Source: Bremia lactucae (taxonomy: Eukaryota > Oomycota > Peronosporomycetes > Peronosporales > Peronosporaceae). Taken from it: a stretch of DNA of 64,000 bases. Shown here in pieces: positions 1 to 11,368 of this stretch. A program made the position numbers and the translations under genes. The number at the start of each line of letters is the position of its first letter. Position 1 is the first letter of the stretch. The stretch spans positions 2,222,590 through 2,286,589 of the forward strand of contig NC_090621.1 of the NCBI RefSeq assembly GCF_004359215.1, read 5' to 3'. The notes beneath the pieces are model-generated. The model was not told where the DNA came from. It searched no databases and worked only from the letters and a program-made list of their open reading frames with translations.

Positions 1-2
1 TT

Positions 3-480
3 TGGTTAAAAGAACAAGAAGATGCGTTCACATCAGTGAAGCAGTCTCTTGTTGAGGCACCGGTCTTGGCATTGCCAGACGCGGATAAGCCCTTTAGCGC
101 CGCCTGCGATGCAAGTAATTTTGCAATTGGCAGCGCGCTCATGCAATAGGATGACGACGGCGTTGACTGTGACATCTCTTATCAGTCCCGGCTATCTAAT
201 ACCGCGAAACTGAATTACCCTGTGCATGACAAAGAGCTACTTTCAATAAAGTATGCTCTTGTCAAGTTTCGTGTGCACCTATTGGGCACCGAACCATTTG
301 TGGTTTATACGGATCACGCATCACTGCGGACCGCAATAAACTCACCGCACCTCTCGCCTAGAATGGCAAGATGGCTCACATTCTTCTCAAAATTAATTTC
401 AAAGTTGAATATAAGCCGGGTAAGTCGAATGTCTTGGCTGACGCTTTATCGCGCAGACCAGACTTCGAGGTTAGACAGCA
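3..480 (+). pseudogene. Ty3/gypsy RNase H fragment
   Basis: The frame from position 3 reads as the end of reverse transcriptase and the RNase H domain of a Ty3/gypsy polyprotein. ACDASNFAIGSALMQ carries the first RNase H aspartate, YTDHASLR follows, and after a frame change near 390 the text continues as YKPGKSNVLADALSRRP. An in-frame TAG at 147-149 and the frameshift make it non-functional. It runs off the left edge and stops abruptly near 517, where a minus-strand family A element begins. The family cannot be assigned with certainty; D or A is most likely. Confidence 0.85.
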
Positions 481-524
481 GAAAAGTGTGTCTAGTGCGA
501 AAGCACAATTTCAGCCCAAGACAT

Positions 525-1625
525 TTAATGTCTCGGATTCTTGCTGGGATTTATCCACAGGCTGCCGGGGGGGGGCAATCCCGCGAGATGCTGGAGTCTA
601 GTTACTTCAGCATTAACTATTTGAGGAAATTTCTCCTCAAAGACGTGGGGATTTAATCCCTCAGCGTCTTCCAAGTGTGATTGCGCTATCACAGTCGGGT
701 CCTCTACAGTCGACTCTCTACTCGACCTAGGATCATCGTGTTGTCCCATTGGGGCAACCGATATACTACTTGAATATCGCCCGCTAGGCGTACATTTATG
801 TCTCAATCCACTCGACTTCTTCGAGTGGTGGACCTTCGGCACTGCCTGTTCATTCGCACTGCCGCCGGAAGCTGACTCCACAGGGTAGTTAGTAGTCACA
901 CTGTGATCTTGTGCAGTCGTACTAACGACCCTTTTACAAGTGAGGCCATCCCATTCACTCTTGGTACACCCACACGCTTGTGGACGTTCCAAGACGTTCA
1001 TCAGATGGCCATCCGATGAAAAAGTGGCAGGCATGTTTACGGATCGATGCTGCCAGCAGATCCTAGGCTCATACTTTCTGAGCCAAGATAGACCTAGGAT
1101 AACATCAAATTTGTCATCCAAATCTAGTACGATGAAACCATCATCATACTGTAAATCTTTAAGCGTGTAGTGAAATGTTACTACGCGTTTGATCACTGTT
1201 ATCGATGCGCCTGTCGCTAGACGCACCGTCATCCTCGTTGAAGGGATATCGCGCTCAACATAATTGATCTTACGCCCCTCTAGCGACCGGCGATGAATAA
1301 AGTTATTCGACGCATCACAGTCCACTAGGGTTCCAAGTGACAGATTACTTGCCACTTTTAACTGCAAGGTGATGAGGGTTACCTCATCGCTAGGTGCAGA
1401 GACACATAATGATTGTGTGTCTGGAGCAACTTTCTTCAAGAGATTAACAAATTCTCTTGAGGCTGCTCGATCAGTAGAGCGTTGCGTCCCTACTGATCTC
1501 GACCGTTTTTGGCAATCCGCCTCGCTGTTGCGATTTCGCAACAACGTTGGACCCGCGACCGTTGCCGTTTTCGATAGTCGGTCCAAAATTACGTTCAAAA
1601 CCTCTCCGTACTGGGCGTGGGGCAC
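525..1625 (-). pseudogene. Family A pol N-terminal part: retropepsin and linker
   Basis: A 366-codon open frame covers the region between gag and reverse transcriptase. The aspartic protease region is recognisable from LGTLVDCDASNNF, then VRLATGASI, then FIVLDLDDKFDVILGLSWL, the usual retropepsin order. The catalytic motif reads D-C-D-A-S, whereas the relative at 42502-42903 has D-C-G-A-S, so the glycine of the active-site triad is replaced. The C-terminal half is a low-complexity linker. The frame is open, but gag before it is frameshifted and reverse transcriptase is missing. Confidence 0.8.
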
Positions 1626-1657
1626 TGCACTGATGAGCGTAGTGTCCTAACTTTTGA

Positions 1658-2510
1658 CGGCGATTGCATTTCTACAATCAGTTGCTGTTCGCAATGCAAG
1701 GTTTCTCGACTTCGACATGAGAGAGGTCCATAAGTTCTGGACCTCCAAGCTCGTGTCGTCTTGGAAGACGATACGATGACAAACTAGCGTGAGCTTGTCT
1801 CAAGCTAAAGTTCTTCTGTTCCGCAACGGATATTCAAGCGTATCCAGTTCCAAGCGAAACAGCCCGGTCTTTACAGGACCATTCGTAAGACCTTGCATGA
1901 ACACTATAATCAACGTGTGTTCATGGACTGAATTATTTGTAGTACAACTCGCTAAGAGTCGTATATGCTGGCTATAAGCGTGAACATCACGCTTGCCTTG
2001 CATGAGTTTCAGAAGCTCTGATCGAGCTCTAAAATCAGCCCTTGGCGGTTTAAAGGTCTGTATAAGCCGGGTTTAAAAGCATCTAGCGACCCAAAGACAA
2101 ATGGGTCGCGCAACTTAAGGCTTAGTGCCCAAGTTTTGGCACGACCTGCCAGATTTGACTGAGCAAATGCGACTTGCATTTGCTCGTCGACGATGTGACG
2201 AGCCCTTTTGGCATTGTCTAAGTCGACAAACCGTCAAAAGAGGGAGTCTTCTTCGAATCCTCTATTCTAAGAGATATCAATTTTTAAGGTTTTGGGACGA
2301 CGCGTCTGTGTCATCCTAGGTATACTGGTCTGTACCTGTTGTAACCTCAACAGTTCTGCCTGTTGAGAGCCTTGCTGATTAAGCAAGGCTACCTTCTCCT
2401 TCGCCTCGTCAAGGTCGTGTTGATGAACTTGGCGATGGCTGAGTGAGGGCATCTCTGTCCAAACCAGACAGCATGGCCAAGATGGCATCGTTCCCTTCGG
2501 TCGAACTCAT
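1658..2510 (-). pseudogene. Family A gag, frameshifted
   Basis: The gag starts at an ATG (MSSTEGNDAILAMLSGLDRD) and breaks into three or four frames: 2267-2488, 1800-2003 and short pieces between. It matches the intact gag at 58023-58835. Readable pieces include KEKVALLNQQGSQQAELLRL and the end of the capsid-like domain around GLTNGPVKTGLFRLELDTL. The zinc knuckle before the protease is degenerate. Its breaks are shared with the copy at 22363-23215. Confidence 0.75.
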
Positions 2511-2652
2511 TCGTTTGACCGCACTCCTTCCTATGTCACTTAGAAAGGAGTAGCTATCACACGAAACGTGATGCGTATTTCCATTAATATCATCATGGAC
2601 ATGTTAGATGATGGGACTGTGTTCCTTGGATGGACTCCAAAGTGCTACCAGG

Positions 2653-3056
2653 TGAAACGGGGCACTACTGACTTGTAGTACTACAGAACAAGTCCACTTC
2701 GCACTGCCGCAGTGCGACTGGTGCCTCACGTCACTTCACGTACACTAGTACGTGCAGAGGAAGGCTTTCTTGAAACCACTTTGTTTAAAGAGGGTTAATT
2801 AAAAACTGTATCTAATATAATTACGTTCTTCTGTTTCTATCTTACTAATACTAACTTTAATTAAAATTATAACAAAACATGTTTTAAAGTCTTATCTGTC
2901 TCTCTCTTTGCGCGCGTCCAGCGCTGACTAGACCGCGGAGAAAGTAGATACAATGAAATATACCGACCAATGGAAAAGCATTGATCGAATTTTTAGATAA
3001 TATATTAATTAACAACCTTTAAGTGTTAATTTCATGGAACGATACATCCCGTTTCA
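2653..3056 (-). repeat. LTR-A (5' LTR of inverted A element)
   Basis: On the minus strand the LTR begins TGAAACGGGATGTATCG at 3056 and ends GCCCCGTTTCA at 2653. The primer-binding-site complement (ggactccaaagtgctacca) lies immediately to the left at 2632-2650. Length is 404 bp. The canonical TGTAACGGGG ends are slightly mutated. Confidence 0.8.
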
Positions 3057-3059
3057 CTT

Positions 3060-3800
3060 AGCCTTCACTGAAATAAATGTGTATCCATAACTTTCACAGA
3101 CGCAACGTTCAGTGTATGACAAGCTCAAATCTTTGTTTGGGCTTGAGCATATACAGCTCATAATTCCCCAGAGACCAGAGGTCTTGCATGCAAGCTTGAA
3201 CCCTTCATGCGATATGAATCCTCCCTGATCAATTAGGTACAAGATCACCTTGCGGCATCTTTGCCAACTCGGTACATTGCTGTTCCTGATTCAGAGCCGA
3301 AACTGAATTACCCTTTAGCTGTCAATGTAAAGACATTTGAGGGAAACGAGGGAAAATACCCCCCTTTCTGGATTAAATAGATGGAGATATCCATTGATTC
3401 CGCCTTGTTCTTAACAGAACAACAAAAGGTGGCTATGGCCATTTCCAAGCTCGGGGGTACAGCCATAAAGTGGGCACTATCGTACAGGACGTCCATATAT
3501 CCCTCATGGGATTTGCCGAAACAGATAGTGACCACCATGTTTGCACCACCTGATCAGACTATTGCGCATGCGGTCACGGCTCATAGTGACGTGACAGGGT
3601 AAACGAACCTTAGGGGATTATGATTAGGAGTTGCGAGCTCTCATTGCAAGGATAAATTATTGCCCGGTGCACAAAGCAATTGTCATAACAGTCTTTATGG
3701 GAGGTCTCAATGAGAGCGTAAAACGGACGAAATTATCCCGATCCCATCCTGCTACTTTCGAAGAGGCAGTTTCCATGGCGCTTCGACTTTAAGTCTGCAC
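3060..3800 (+). pseudogene. Family C gag remnant
   Basis: After a decayed N-terminal stretch (similar to 33692-33957), the gag capsid-like region reads FLTEQQKVAMAISKLGGTAI and then W-x-L-S-Y and APPDQT, in 3381-3602. Stops and frameshifts interrupt it before and after. The fragment continues to about 3800 as short shifted pieces. This is typical of Ty3/gypsy gag in oomycetes, but no zinc knuckle could be read. Confidence 0.65.
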
Positions 3801-4341
3801 CGTTGAAGCTCTTATAACACATGAGTACCGCCCAATAGACCGGAACCTTGGATCTAAGCCTCGTTGAGGAAAGAGAGGAAACACATCAAGCTGTGGAGTA
3901 AAAATATCCGTAGATGTAAAACGTGTAGGAGCACGAAACCTTTACGCCCGCAGCTCGAAAGAGCACCATTGCGGCCTATACTAGAAATCGGGTGCGGTGC
4001 GGGTCGAAGTCGATACCCGTTGGTGCCGGGCGCCCTACTTGAGAAGACCTAGGCTATGTTGACCTTCTAAGAGGTGAGATTAAACACGAACTAGCCTCAA
4101 TTAGCTCGATGCGTAATGGTACGGGGCGTGAGTACAAGCCTGGCTTGTTAGTCACCCAACCGACTGTGAAGGGCTTTGCTAAGCCATGGTCATATTATTT
4201 GATCCAGGAGCGTCTTGTAAATATGCTCGACGTCTTCCCTTGAGGGAATCAACAATACGTTGAATCACTTAAAGCGCATGAAAGTGATATAATCACTGTT
4301 CGCTAGGCGACTGGGACTCGTGTCACTGTTCCTAAATTCCA

Positions 4342-4629
4342 TTGAACTTAGGTATAAAGTTTTTGGACTTTGACAGAATAAAACACTGTCTTGTCCTTGG
4401 TTTGGATTCGAGATATGATCCCATCCTTGGTATGGCTTGGCTTAAACGTCATGAGCCATGTATCGATTGGAGGTCTAAGACCTTTAACGTTATGCGAAAT
4501 GTTCCTAGCAAAGTTTTGTGGAGTCATAAGCCCACCTTTGCTAGGCAACAAAAGGGCTATTGGCAAGGATCACTGACTGAGACTGTCAGTGCTTTAGGCA
4601 TTGGAATGTCACAGTTAATAAACTTTTAA
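4342..4629 (+). pseudogene. Family C protease remnant
   Basis: The 95-codon frame contains HCLVLGLDSRYDPILGMAWL followed by HEPCIDW, the C-terminal half of a retropepsin (the ILG-x-x-WL pattern seen in all gypsy proteases in this window). The part with the catalytic aspartate, expected near 4200-4330, is not readable. Downstream, to about 5190, is a broken linker. Confidence 0.65.
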
Positions 4630-5191
4630 AGTTGAAAACATTACTCTGAGTCCGACTCAGAAAAAGGTGGTGGAGCGGCAGTACTCCGTCGAGTGACACT
4701 CGTTGTAATAACGAATCACTGAACGCTGAAAGCATTGTTGGCCTAAGGCCGAGTCATCAAGGGTGTAATATTCCTAAGATACATTAAGTGGCACGTCTGA
4801 GTCCACCGCGGCCAAGGTGGCACCATACTGAGTGTACTATTGGCGGTTCTGCAAGGCATTTTGGGTCAAACCCTTCTAATGCACGTGAAGTGACACATTA
4901 ACGGTCGCTGGACAATGAAGTGGAGTTACCTAGCTCCTTCTCGGATGTCGATGTAGACATCAGTTCTGGTATAGAACTAATAGGACTGATAAATTTGGGG
5001 GTGTATGTCCTGGCCTCTACGAGGCGTGTTGCCTCTTCTTCGAGACAGGGGGGACGCGAAGTGTCTAAACCATCACAAAGTGATACGAGCGAATGCTTGC
5101 ATACGCTTGTAATTGGTGTAATCGGTAACACCGAAGAAATAGTAAGCCTTGCGGTAATCCCTTCTTTATATGCTCTTTAGAGCAAGATGAA

Positions 5192-6740
5192 ATGTCTATT
5201 GATGAGTGCGGCCGAGCTTTAAAGGCTGGCAACTTATCCAAGATGGCGGTCATTCGACCAACGATTGAGTTAAACTCATCGTCACTTCTGGACGAAGCTG
5301 TCTTAGGGGACACAAAGCTGCGCTTAATGCGCGGAATGGATCATCGATCCTTCAAGATCCTACGGATCCATTTTATTTCTTAGTTGAGGCATTCCAAGAT
5401 GTGGTATGAACTAAATCACGATTCGTTCTACCCCCAGATAGAGTTGTCCGTCATGAAATTTACTTGGTTCCTGGAACCAAACACTGTGTCACCCTTTACG
5501 ACATTGACGCTTTGTTGCGTACTAAGCACGAGGCCAAAAGACCAATACTCCCAATTCGACACCTATTTTTTGTCATAAAGTCAAATAGTTTATAATGCAT
5601 TGTTCATGCTTATAATAGCTTAATGCTGCCACTATACCAGCCCAAACCCCCATTCCTAGAAAGGATGTTCTTCAGAACAATATCGTCGGATGTACAATGT
5701 GCAGTGCATCGATGGTCATAACCAATTTCTCACGCGACCTAGCAATATCCCGCTTACAGCGATAATCACTCCAAGCGGTATGCTATGCGAGTGGTTGGTT
5801 ATACCACAAGGGCTTTATCGCCCCGGCAACATGTAATCGTCTAATGACGCAACTTTTCCGCCCTCATCGAGGTTGTGCACAGACTAATTTTGATGCATTT
5901 TTGTTCATAGTCGTGCGGATCAGGGTCGGTCGGATGTGAAAAACCATAAAGGTCATTTGTGAGCAGTGCTCGAGTGTATGCGCACAAATAAACTGTATGC
6001 CAATGCATCTAAATGAATTTTCGGCGCAGAAGAAATTCCTTTGTTAAGGTGCTTCATTGGAAGGGAGGCCTTAAAGCGGATTACGCTAAGACTAACACCA
6101 TAGTAGATTGGCCGGTTTCTAAGAACCAGTAGGATTTGCGTAAGTGGTTGGGTCACGCCAATTATTTACACAAATATAGCGAATATTACGCTGAGATGGC
6201 TAGGCCGTTATCTAACCATCTTATAAAGGATACAGAATGATGCTAGACTAGCATAGAACATAAGTCTTTTCAAGCAGCTAGGGATAGTCTTATCCATGCC
6301 CCAATTCTGGCACTGCCAAATTCAAATTGACCTTCCAGTGTCGTCTGTGACGCATCGGATTTTGCCATTGGCAGTGCTCTGTTACAAACAAATTGCGTTC
6401 AAGTCTAGACAGACTAAAGCTGCAAAAATGAATTTTCCAGCCATTAGGTCATTCTCTGTGAGAGATGGGGGGACTTATTCGCAGTGCGTAAAGACGCGTG
6501 ATCTATATATCTCACAAACGGCTTAGAGCCTAGCATATGAGCTCTGAATTTGACAAGAGCATACTACATAGCAAGTAACTCCTTGTCATAAACTATCCTC
6601 TTTCGCCGAATACCACTTCGAGGTGAAGTATAAGCCTGGCAAGTAGAATGCTTTGGCTGATGCACCATCACGCAGGCCAAATTATGAGATCTCTCATTTA
6701 ACGACTTCAATGTCGCCTATTCCTGAAACAATCCGTTCGG
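5192..6740 (+). pseudogene. Family C reverse transcriptase and RNase H, broken
   Basis: The start of RT is visible at 5192-5460 (LNSSSLLDEAVLGDTK). The palm region is so decayed that YxDD cannot be confirmed. From 6100 the connection and RNase H return as DLRKWLGHANYLHKYSEYY, and 6296-6526 holds shifted RNase H pieces. YKPGK at about 6630 marks the RNase H end. Many stops are present. Confidence 0.7.
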
Positions 6741-7445
6741 GTTACGCTTAGGATGACAAAGTGAAACTCTGCTACGAGCTCTAACAGATCACTGAATCAG
6801 GCTCTACATTGTTGGCACGTTTGCGTGCAAGAAAACATCGATATTCTATCGATAACGTTATACTACGAGAAACAACGACGCGCGAAGGATCCGCAGCGTC
6901 TGTGCTTTATTGCACGGTCGCTGCGGATCCTCCGCGCGTCGTTGTTCCTCGTGGTGAGGATTTGAAGTACCAAATTATCTTTCACTGTCAACAGTCTCAA
7001 ACCACTCACGCGTTCCATGAACGATAACACTGCGTGACTCAGGGCTCAGTGAGGTAAATTAGCCGAAATGCTTGCTGGTATCAGCACTGTTACCGTTCGG
7101 AAACAAGTAAGCGATTTTCTCGCGACGCGATTTTGTGTCTAAGACATGTAAAGGACACGATGGCTGATAGCTAAGACAAACAAAAAAGAACAAGCAGATG
7201 CCAAAGGCAGAAGCTGCATTAATTCTTATGTGGTCGTAGATCGACCTTTATTGAACGCTAAAAATCCATCTACTAATTTAATTTCTGCGGTGTTCAAGAT
7301 CAAATTGCTTTCGCGCTTCATTAGGCCATTAACTTTCGTGGCCAAGAAGAGCCTTGCTTACACGCTAAACGTTTCTAGCAAGCTGCGTACACACCCAGCG
7401 TTTTACAACGGCTTCCCTTCCTTAAGTCATATCGGAACCCTTCCC
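6741..7445 (+). pseudogene. Family C integrase, broken
   Basis: Pieces of the integrase N-terminal domain appear at 6809-7027 (AADPPRVVVPRGEDLKYQII), and the C-terminal domain lies at 7230-7451, ending in LRTHPAFYNG. The DDE core is largely deleted. An inverted 34-bp duplication has inserted a foldback at 6865-6952 inside the N-terminal domain. Confidence 0.65.
6865..6952. repeat. 34-bp foldback inverted repeat inside integrase
   Basis: Positions 6865-6898 and 6919-6952 are inverted copies of each other over 34 bp with about two mismatches, separated by a 20-bp loop. The right arm encodes the conserved integrase text (DPPRVVVPRG). The left arm is therefore the extra, inverted piece. Confidence 0.85.
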
Positions 7446-7599
7446 TTGTGAACTTGGAGGCGCTTGTGCCGGAAAAGTCCACCGTGCCGCAGCCGCACCA
7501 ATATGTTTAGCTGACCCTCTAAACGAGGTTGCTAAAGCCGGTTTGATACTGCCTAAAGAGAGCCCTCAACCCGAGCAAGGCCCTCGGGAAAAAGTTGCA

Positions 7600-7896
7600 C
7601 CTCGTGCTTTAAAGCATTAAAATCATTCCATCGAAATTTCGGCCCCCTCCAGCGCTGCTTGAAGCGCTAGATAACCTTCAGTTTCACGTGAAAAAGCTTT
7701 GAAGCGACGCCGTCGTGAGAGCCTATACCATTATCTAATGAAGTGGCTAAGGTGCTCCTCTTCTGAATACTCTTGGGAGTTTAAGGTACCTCTTTGGCAA
7801 GATTGCCCGTACGCCGTTGAAGCTTTCAAGCTCCAAGCTCACGATCAACTTGCGTCAATCGACCCTCCCACCACTACAAGTGCAAATAGGTGGTAA
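7600..7896 (+). pseudogene. Family C chromodomain at pol C-terminus
   Basis: The text ALKRRRRESLYHYLMKWL, then SSSEYSWEF, then CPYAVEAF matches a chromodomain: the beta strands with YLVKW and the SWE motif. It sits after the integrase C-terminal domain, as in chromoviruses. The frame opens at 7699 and ends at a stop at 7894-7896. The domain is presumed to guide integration to chromatin, from family knowledge. Confidence 0.7.
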
Positions 7897-7902
7897 ATTG
7901 CC

Positions 7903-8403
7903 TCAGTGCAACTTTAATCCATGGTTGCACGTCAACCAAGGCACTGAAATATTAGCTAGGCATATCCTCGTTCTGTGGCATAAATGCCGAACTAAACTGG
8001 CCTTTGGCCTCATGGATGGCGAAATCGAAGTGGAGCTTCCGTTCCAAACGAATATCAGCCACGCCCATAGACTCTGTGATATTCTAAATATTGCGGAGGC
8101 GGCGGGCCCGATGGACCCAGTTCTCAAATTAGAGTTCATATTTACTTCTTGTTTCGTTTGGAAACAGAACGAACGGAATTTCCCTCGTTGAGGTCTTCGA
8201 ACCCCATGGACCTGATCACGCAAACGCGTCAGATACTGACCTCGCTTCATTACCTTTAATGTAAGGTATCGCTCATGAAGTGCGTCGCGAGCAGCGATCT
8301 CCTCTAACGTCTTCCCTTGGGACCGAAGTATCAGATGGCCAAGCTGTGCCCCTGATCTCTTTGAGATGCTCTTCCGCACTAAGTGGAGTGAATCTATATT
8401 CAC
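7903..8403 (-). CDS. Antisense ORF downstream of family C pol, unknown function
   Basis: A 166-codon frame runs opposite to pol, ending just after the pol stop. Upstream of its ATG the same strand is largely open to about 8530 (KFNIITNLLDEEQARAIPIE) and further to 8874 with an acidic stretch (FFDDEEMVDHES). The readable part has a charged helical segment (GKTLEEIAARDALHERYLTL). It lies where families A and B carry their antisense ORF, but I see no convincing residue similarity. It could be a chance frame; position and composition argue mildly for a real gene. Confidence 0.4.
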   Translation of the reverse strand: MNIDSLHLVRKSISKRSGAQLGHLILRSQGKTLEEIAARDALHERYLTLKVMKRGQYLTRLRDQVHGVRRPQRGKFRSFCFQTKQEVNMNSNLRTGSIGPAASAIFRISQSLWAWLIFVWNGSSTSISPSMRPKASLVRHLCHRTRICLANISVPWLTCNHGLKLH

Positions 8404-8829
8404 TGTGAGTTTAAGCTTTAGCTTTCTCTACAGCTCGACGACGAGCTTGTTCTCTATGGGAATTGCCCGCGCTTGCTCTTCATCGAGCAGATTCGTAATA
8501 ATGTTGAACTTAGGGTTCTGTGTCCTGCGCAATGCAGTTAAGACATCAGGGGCACCACGTTCTGCATACGGATTCGTGGCCCGCCGAGATTATCCGAAGA
8601 AGATGGCGTGTAAGAGCGATGCTCTGTCTCCTCATCCTATGATGGAGTGACTTTCATGGTCCACCATTTCCTCATCGTCGAAGAAGGTTCTAAGAGTCTG
8701 TGACTCACACTTGATTGTCATAGGACAAAGGAAAGAAAAACACAAGCAAACGATTAGCTGTTTAGGTTTTAACCTCAAAGAGGAATTGAAGCGAATGTTG
8801 TCGCTCGGTATCAGCCTGATGGAGGAGGG

Positions 8830-8893
8830 TGGAATGGGGCGCACATCGGTTGGAGAACCGTTGTTGTGGTACATTTACACAATAATAACGTAG
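8830..8893 (+). repeat. Truncated 3' LTR-C
   Basis: A polypurine tract (ggaggagggtgga) ends at the start of TGGAATGGGGCGCACATCGG, which matches the first bases of LTR-C at 33161. Only about 64 bp remain before unrelated sequence joins. Confidence 0.6.
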
Positions 8894-8939
8894 GTCTCTA
8901 AGGAATATATTTCTTAAGTAACATGATCTGCACCCTTAA

Positions 8940-9440
8940 AAAAGCAAGGAAAAGAGTCCCTTTAGAAGAGGCAAGGATTCTCTGCTGCTCTAAATAAACG
9001 GTGCAACTTATAGCATGCACCGACTTTGGTCCGTTTCTTGAACCGTACAGCATTCAGCTTGTCAAGCCAGATCCCGCGATCTATGTCTTGCACATTCTGT
9101 ACAAAGGCTGTCCGAGCTTGGAACAAAGGCTCGACATCCTTTGCCCGTTTGAAAGAGTACCAGATTGCCGGAAAAAGCATCGATGAAGAATTTTGTTTCA
9201 TCACACCATGCATGCAAGGCCTGCATGAGTCAAATCGATTTGTTTCAATGTCGATCGTTGGTCAGTATAGACTAACGAATTAAGTTACCCTTAATGGGCA
9301 ACCAAGGCCTCTTTTCAGGAGCGACATATCACGTATTGCGACTCCTCTCCTGTTGGCTCATGCCATCATTAATGTTAACTTGCCCTTGGAGCAACCCCTA
9401 AATTCACTCCTTTCACTATAGTAACTGTTGGTTGGGGGGG
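8940..9440 (-). pseudogene. Family B antisense ORF, fragment
   Basis: On the minus strand 9213-8962 encodes the core of the antisense protein: FVQNVQDIDRGIWLDKLNAV followed by KKRTKVG and YKLHRL. This aligns with the A-family core at 40892-41446 (FRNVKDIGREAWLQRLNA). Sequence to 9440 matches the upstream part seen at 19700-19830. It lies just inside the 3' LTR-B at 9444, as expected for an antisense gene of a plus-strand B element whose gag-pol is missing. Confidence 0.6.
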
Positions 9441-9443
9441 TGA

Positions 9444-9948
9444 TGTAACGGGGTGTCCCGTTACATAACTATTATATCCTATTAGAGGAATAATAAATAG
9501 TATTTCTGTTAACGGAAATAAATACAGATATCAAAATTATTATATTTATTAATTTTGACTGAAATAGTTCCTGTATTACCAAATCTAGTATAATTGATGC
9601 AATAAGACACTAGCTCTATTGATTACTTGATTTAAGTCTAAATCAACCCCGCCAATCGCTATAAGACAAGATTGGGCGTTGCGCAAGGGGACGCCACACT
9701 TAGTTATTACTATAATAAGTTTAGTAGTAGATAGAAGATCGTTCCGTAGGATACTAAATATATTATTTCAGTTTTACTTTTTTCAATCCTAAAGGCTAGT
9801 CTATACCTTTTAATTAAAGGCCCTTAGCTTTATAAAAAACTTCTTCTTTACCTTTAAGTACGTGAAGTTTCAAGGCACCTCACCTACACTGTAATCAGTG
9901 CCAGGGGAATTTTTAATGATCAGTAATAGGGAAAGGAGCCCTATTACA
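9444..9948 (+). repeat. LTR-B, complete 3' LTR
   Basis: It begins TGTAACGGGGTGTCCCGTTA directly after a polypurine tract (ggttgggggggtga) and ends CCCTATTACA. Length is 505 bp, matching the complete LTR-B at 39109-39614. The preceding polypurine tract identifies it as the 3' LTR of a plus-strand element. The first 22 bases form a perfect hairpin (TGTAACGGG/CCCGTTACA). Confidence 0.85.
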
Positions 9949-10227
9949 AATCCCACGTGTCCGTGATACGCACTTAATACGATAAATATGCTTAGCTAGT
10001 TATAGTGTCTGTAGGCGCAATGATTACAATGTTATTAGATCGAGGGGAACGCTTAGACGAATTTTTCGCACGGGCATGAAGCCCTGGCGTTTAGACCATC
10101 CGAAAACTTCGCAATCGCTAATTTTGGGGATTGCATTAAGCTTTGCTCTATACCCTTAAAGAAACGCTGGCAATTAACGTTCCATTATCATTTTACATGT
10201 ATCGTTGAAAAGAAGAAAGATTCACAG
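9949..10227. other. Unassigned intergenic stretch
   Basis: No open frame, LTR or repeat could be recognised between the LTR-B end and the family B gag-pol remnant. Confidence 0.5.
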
Positions 10228-11368
10228 TTATTTCGACGTTATTGCAGGAGCACTCATGCAATAATCGTTTCGGTTTAAGCTTTGGCAATTGAGTTTTCTC
10301 CGAAGATGATCCATCAGATCAAGTGTATAAGCCCCTAGACTTGATTTGTTGTTTTTAAAGACATTCAATGTCTCTTGGGATCTTATTTTGAAGTATACCC
10401 AATAACTTTTGACGACAGGTTCATGGATTCTGGACCTCCATTTTCTTGTCATCAATGCGAACGATAAGCACCAGAGTGGCCGAAAGCTTGTTTTTGGCTT
10501 AGGACCTCCTGTTTCGCTACAGAAATCGTTTGATCAAGCGTCTCAAGTTCAAGCCGGAGCATGGTGGGTCTTGACAGGCCATTAAGAAGACCCTTATTAC
10601 CTATCTCAACAATCGGATGATTCACGACTCAATTGCGAAGTATCGTGTTTGTTTAGCACAAGCGTGAAGATCACGCATGGTTTCTAAATTTTAGGAGCTC
10701 TATTCGAGCCTGAATTTGGTACGTGGAGGCTCAGAAATTTGTCTAAACCGGGACTAAAGACCTCGTTAGACCCAACACATATGTATCGTGAAGCTTAAGC
10801 CCTAACGCTCACGTATCGGCACGTCGACCAAGTCGAAAATGCAAAATCGTATATTTGTCGCATTGCCATCAATGCATCGTCTAATATGATGAACCATCGT
10901 TGCAGGGAGTCGCTTAGGACTGCCTGAATTTACAGATTTCGATCTTTTAGCTTTCGGGTCGACGCTCCGTGTCGACCGGCAGCAGCATTTTCGTGCTGAT
11001 ATCTCAACAGCTCCAACTGTTGGGCACCCTATTCTCTCATACCTTTGCGTGTTAAGAGCCTTGCAGGTGAAGCAAATTTCCTTTTATGGGCACCTACAAA
11101 ACATGGTGTGCGACTCCATTAAATTCGCCTGTTAATCGTCTATTTGTAAGGCGAACAACATGACGCTAACGGCTGGCGCTCCTACTGCCGAGCTCAACAC
11201 GTTCGATCGCTTTCCAATCAAGGTCATTTAAGTGATTGACGCTTTGACGCGTTGCGTTGTAGCCTTCTTGAGAAGCTTGAAAGCTCTCTCTTCCTTCTTC
11301 GAAAATGTTCATGTTGGATGGTGGTACGTGTGTGGCAGTTTCACGGACCACGAAGTGCTACCAGGTGT
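10228..11368 (-). pseudogene. Family B gag and protease-end remnant
   Basis: Reading leftwards from 11351, the gag start is MVRETATHVPPSNMNIFEEG with the B-type N-terminus (compare 39680-39861). Broken capsid text follows to about 10480. At 10430-10228 there is the text ETLNVFKNNKSSLGAYTLD that closes the protease linker in A and B. Stops are frequent. A primer-binding-site complement lies at about 11350-11367. Confidence 0.65.

Larger units (their letters stand above)
517..3056 (-). mobile_element. Family A chromovirus, 5' half (LTR-gag-protease), inverted
   Basis: Reading right to left, this block contains an LTR-A, a primer-binding site, gag, and the protease part of pol, and breaks off at about 517. 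It is a reverse-complement copy of 21817-24356: every matching point satisfies position + position = 24873. It shares that copy's gag frameshifts and protease substitution, so both descend from the same already broken element. The LTR here is about 38 bp shorter than in the plus-strand copy. Confidence 0.85.
3057..8893 (+). mobile_element. Family C chromovirus, heavily decayed
   Basis: The order gag, protease, RT, RNase H, integrase, chromodomain, antisense ORF, polypurine tract (ggaggagggtgga), truncated 3' LTR-C is preserved, but all reading frames are broken many times. The 5' LTR is missing, replaced by the inverted A element. The first 250 bp match the gag start that follows an LTR-C at 33161-33637, which links this internal region to LTR-C. 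It is older than the A elements, judging from the number of stops. Confidence 0.75.

Noticed and set aside
940..1170. Plus frames over the inverted A element (also 23703-23933 minus)
   Set aside because: Shadow frames of the protease and linker on the opposite strand.
7817..8191. 124-codon plus frame after the family C pol
   Set aside because: It overlaps the chromodomain end in another frame and the longer antisense frame; composition is not protein-like beyond the pol stop.
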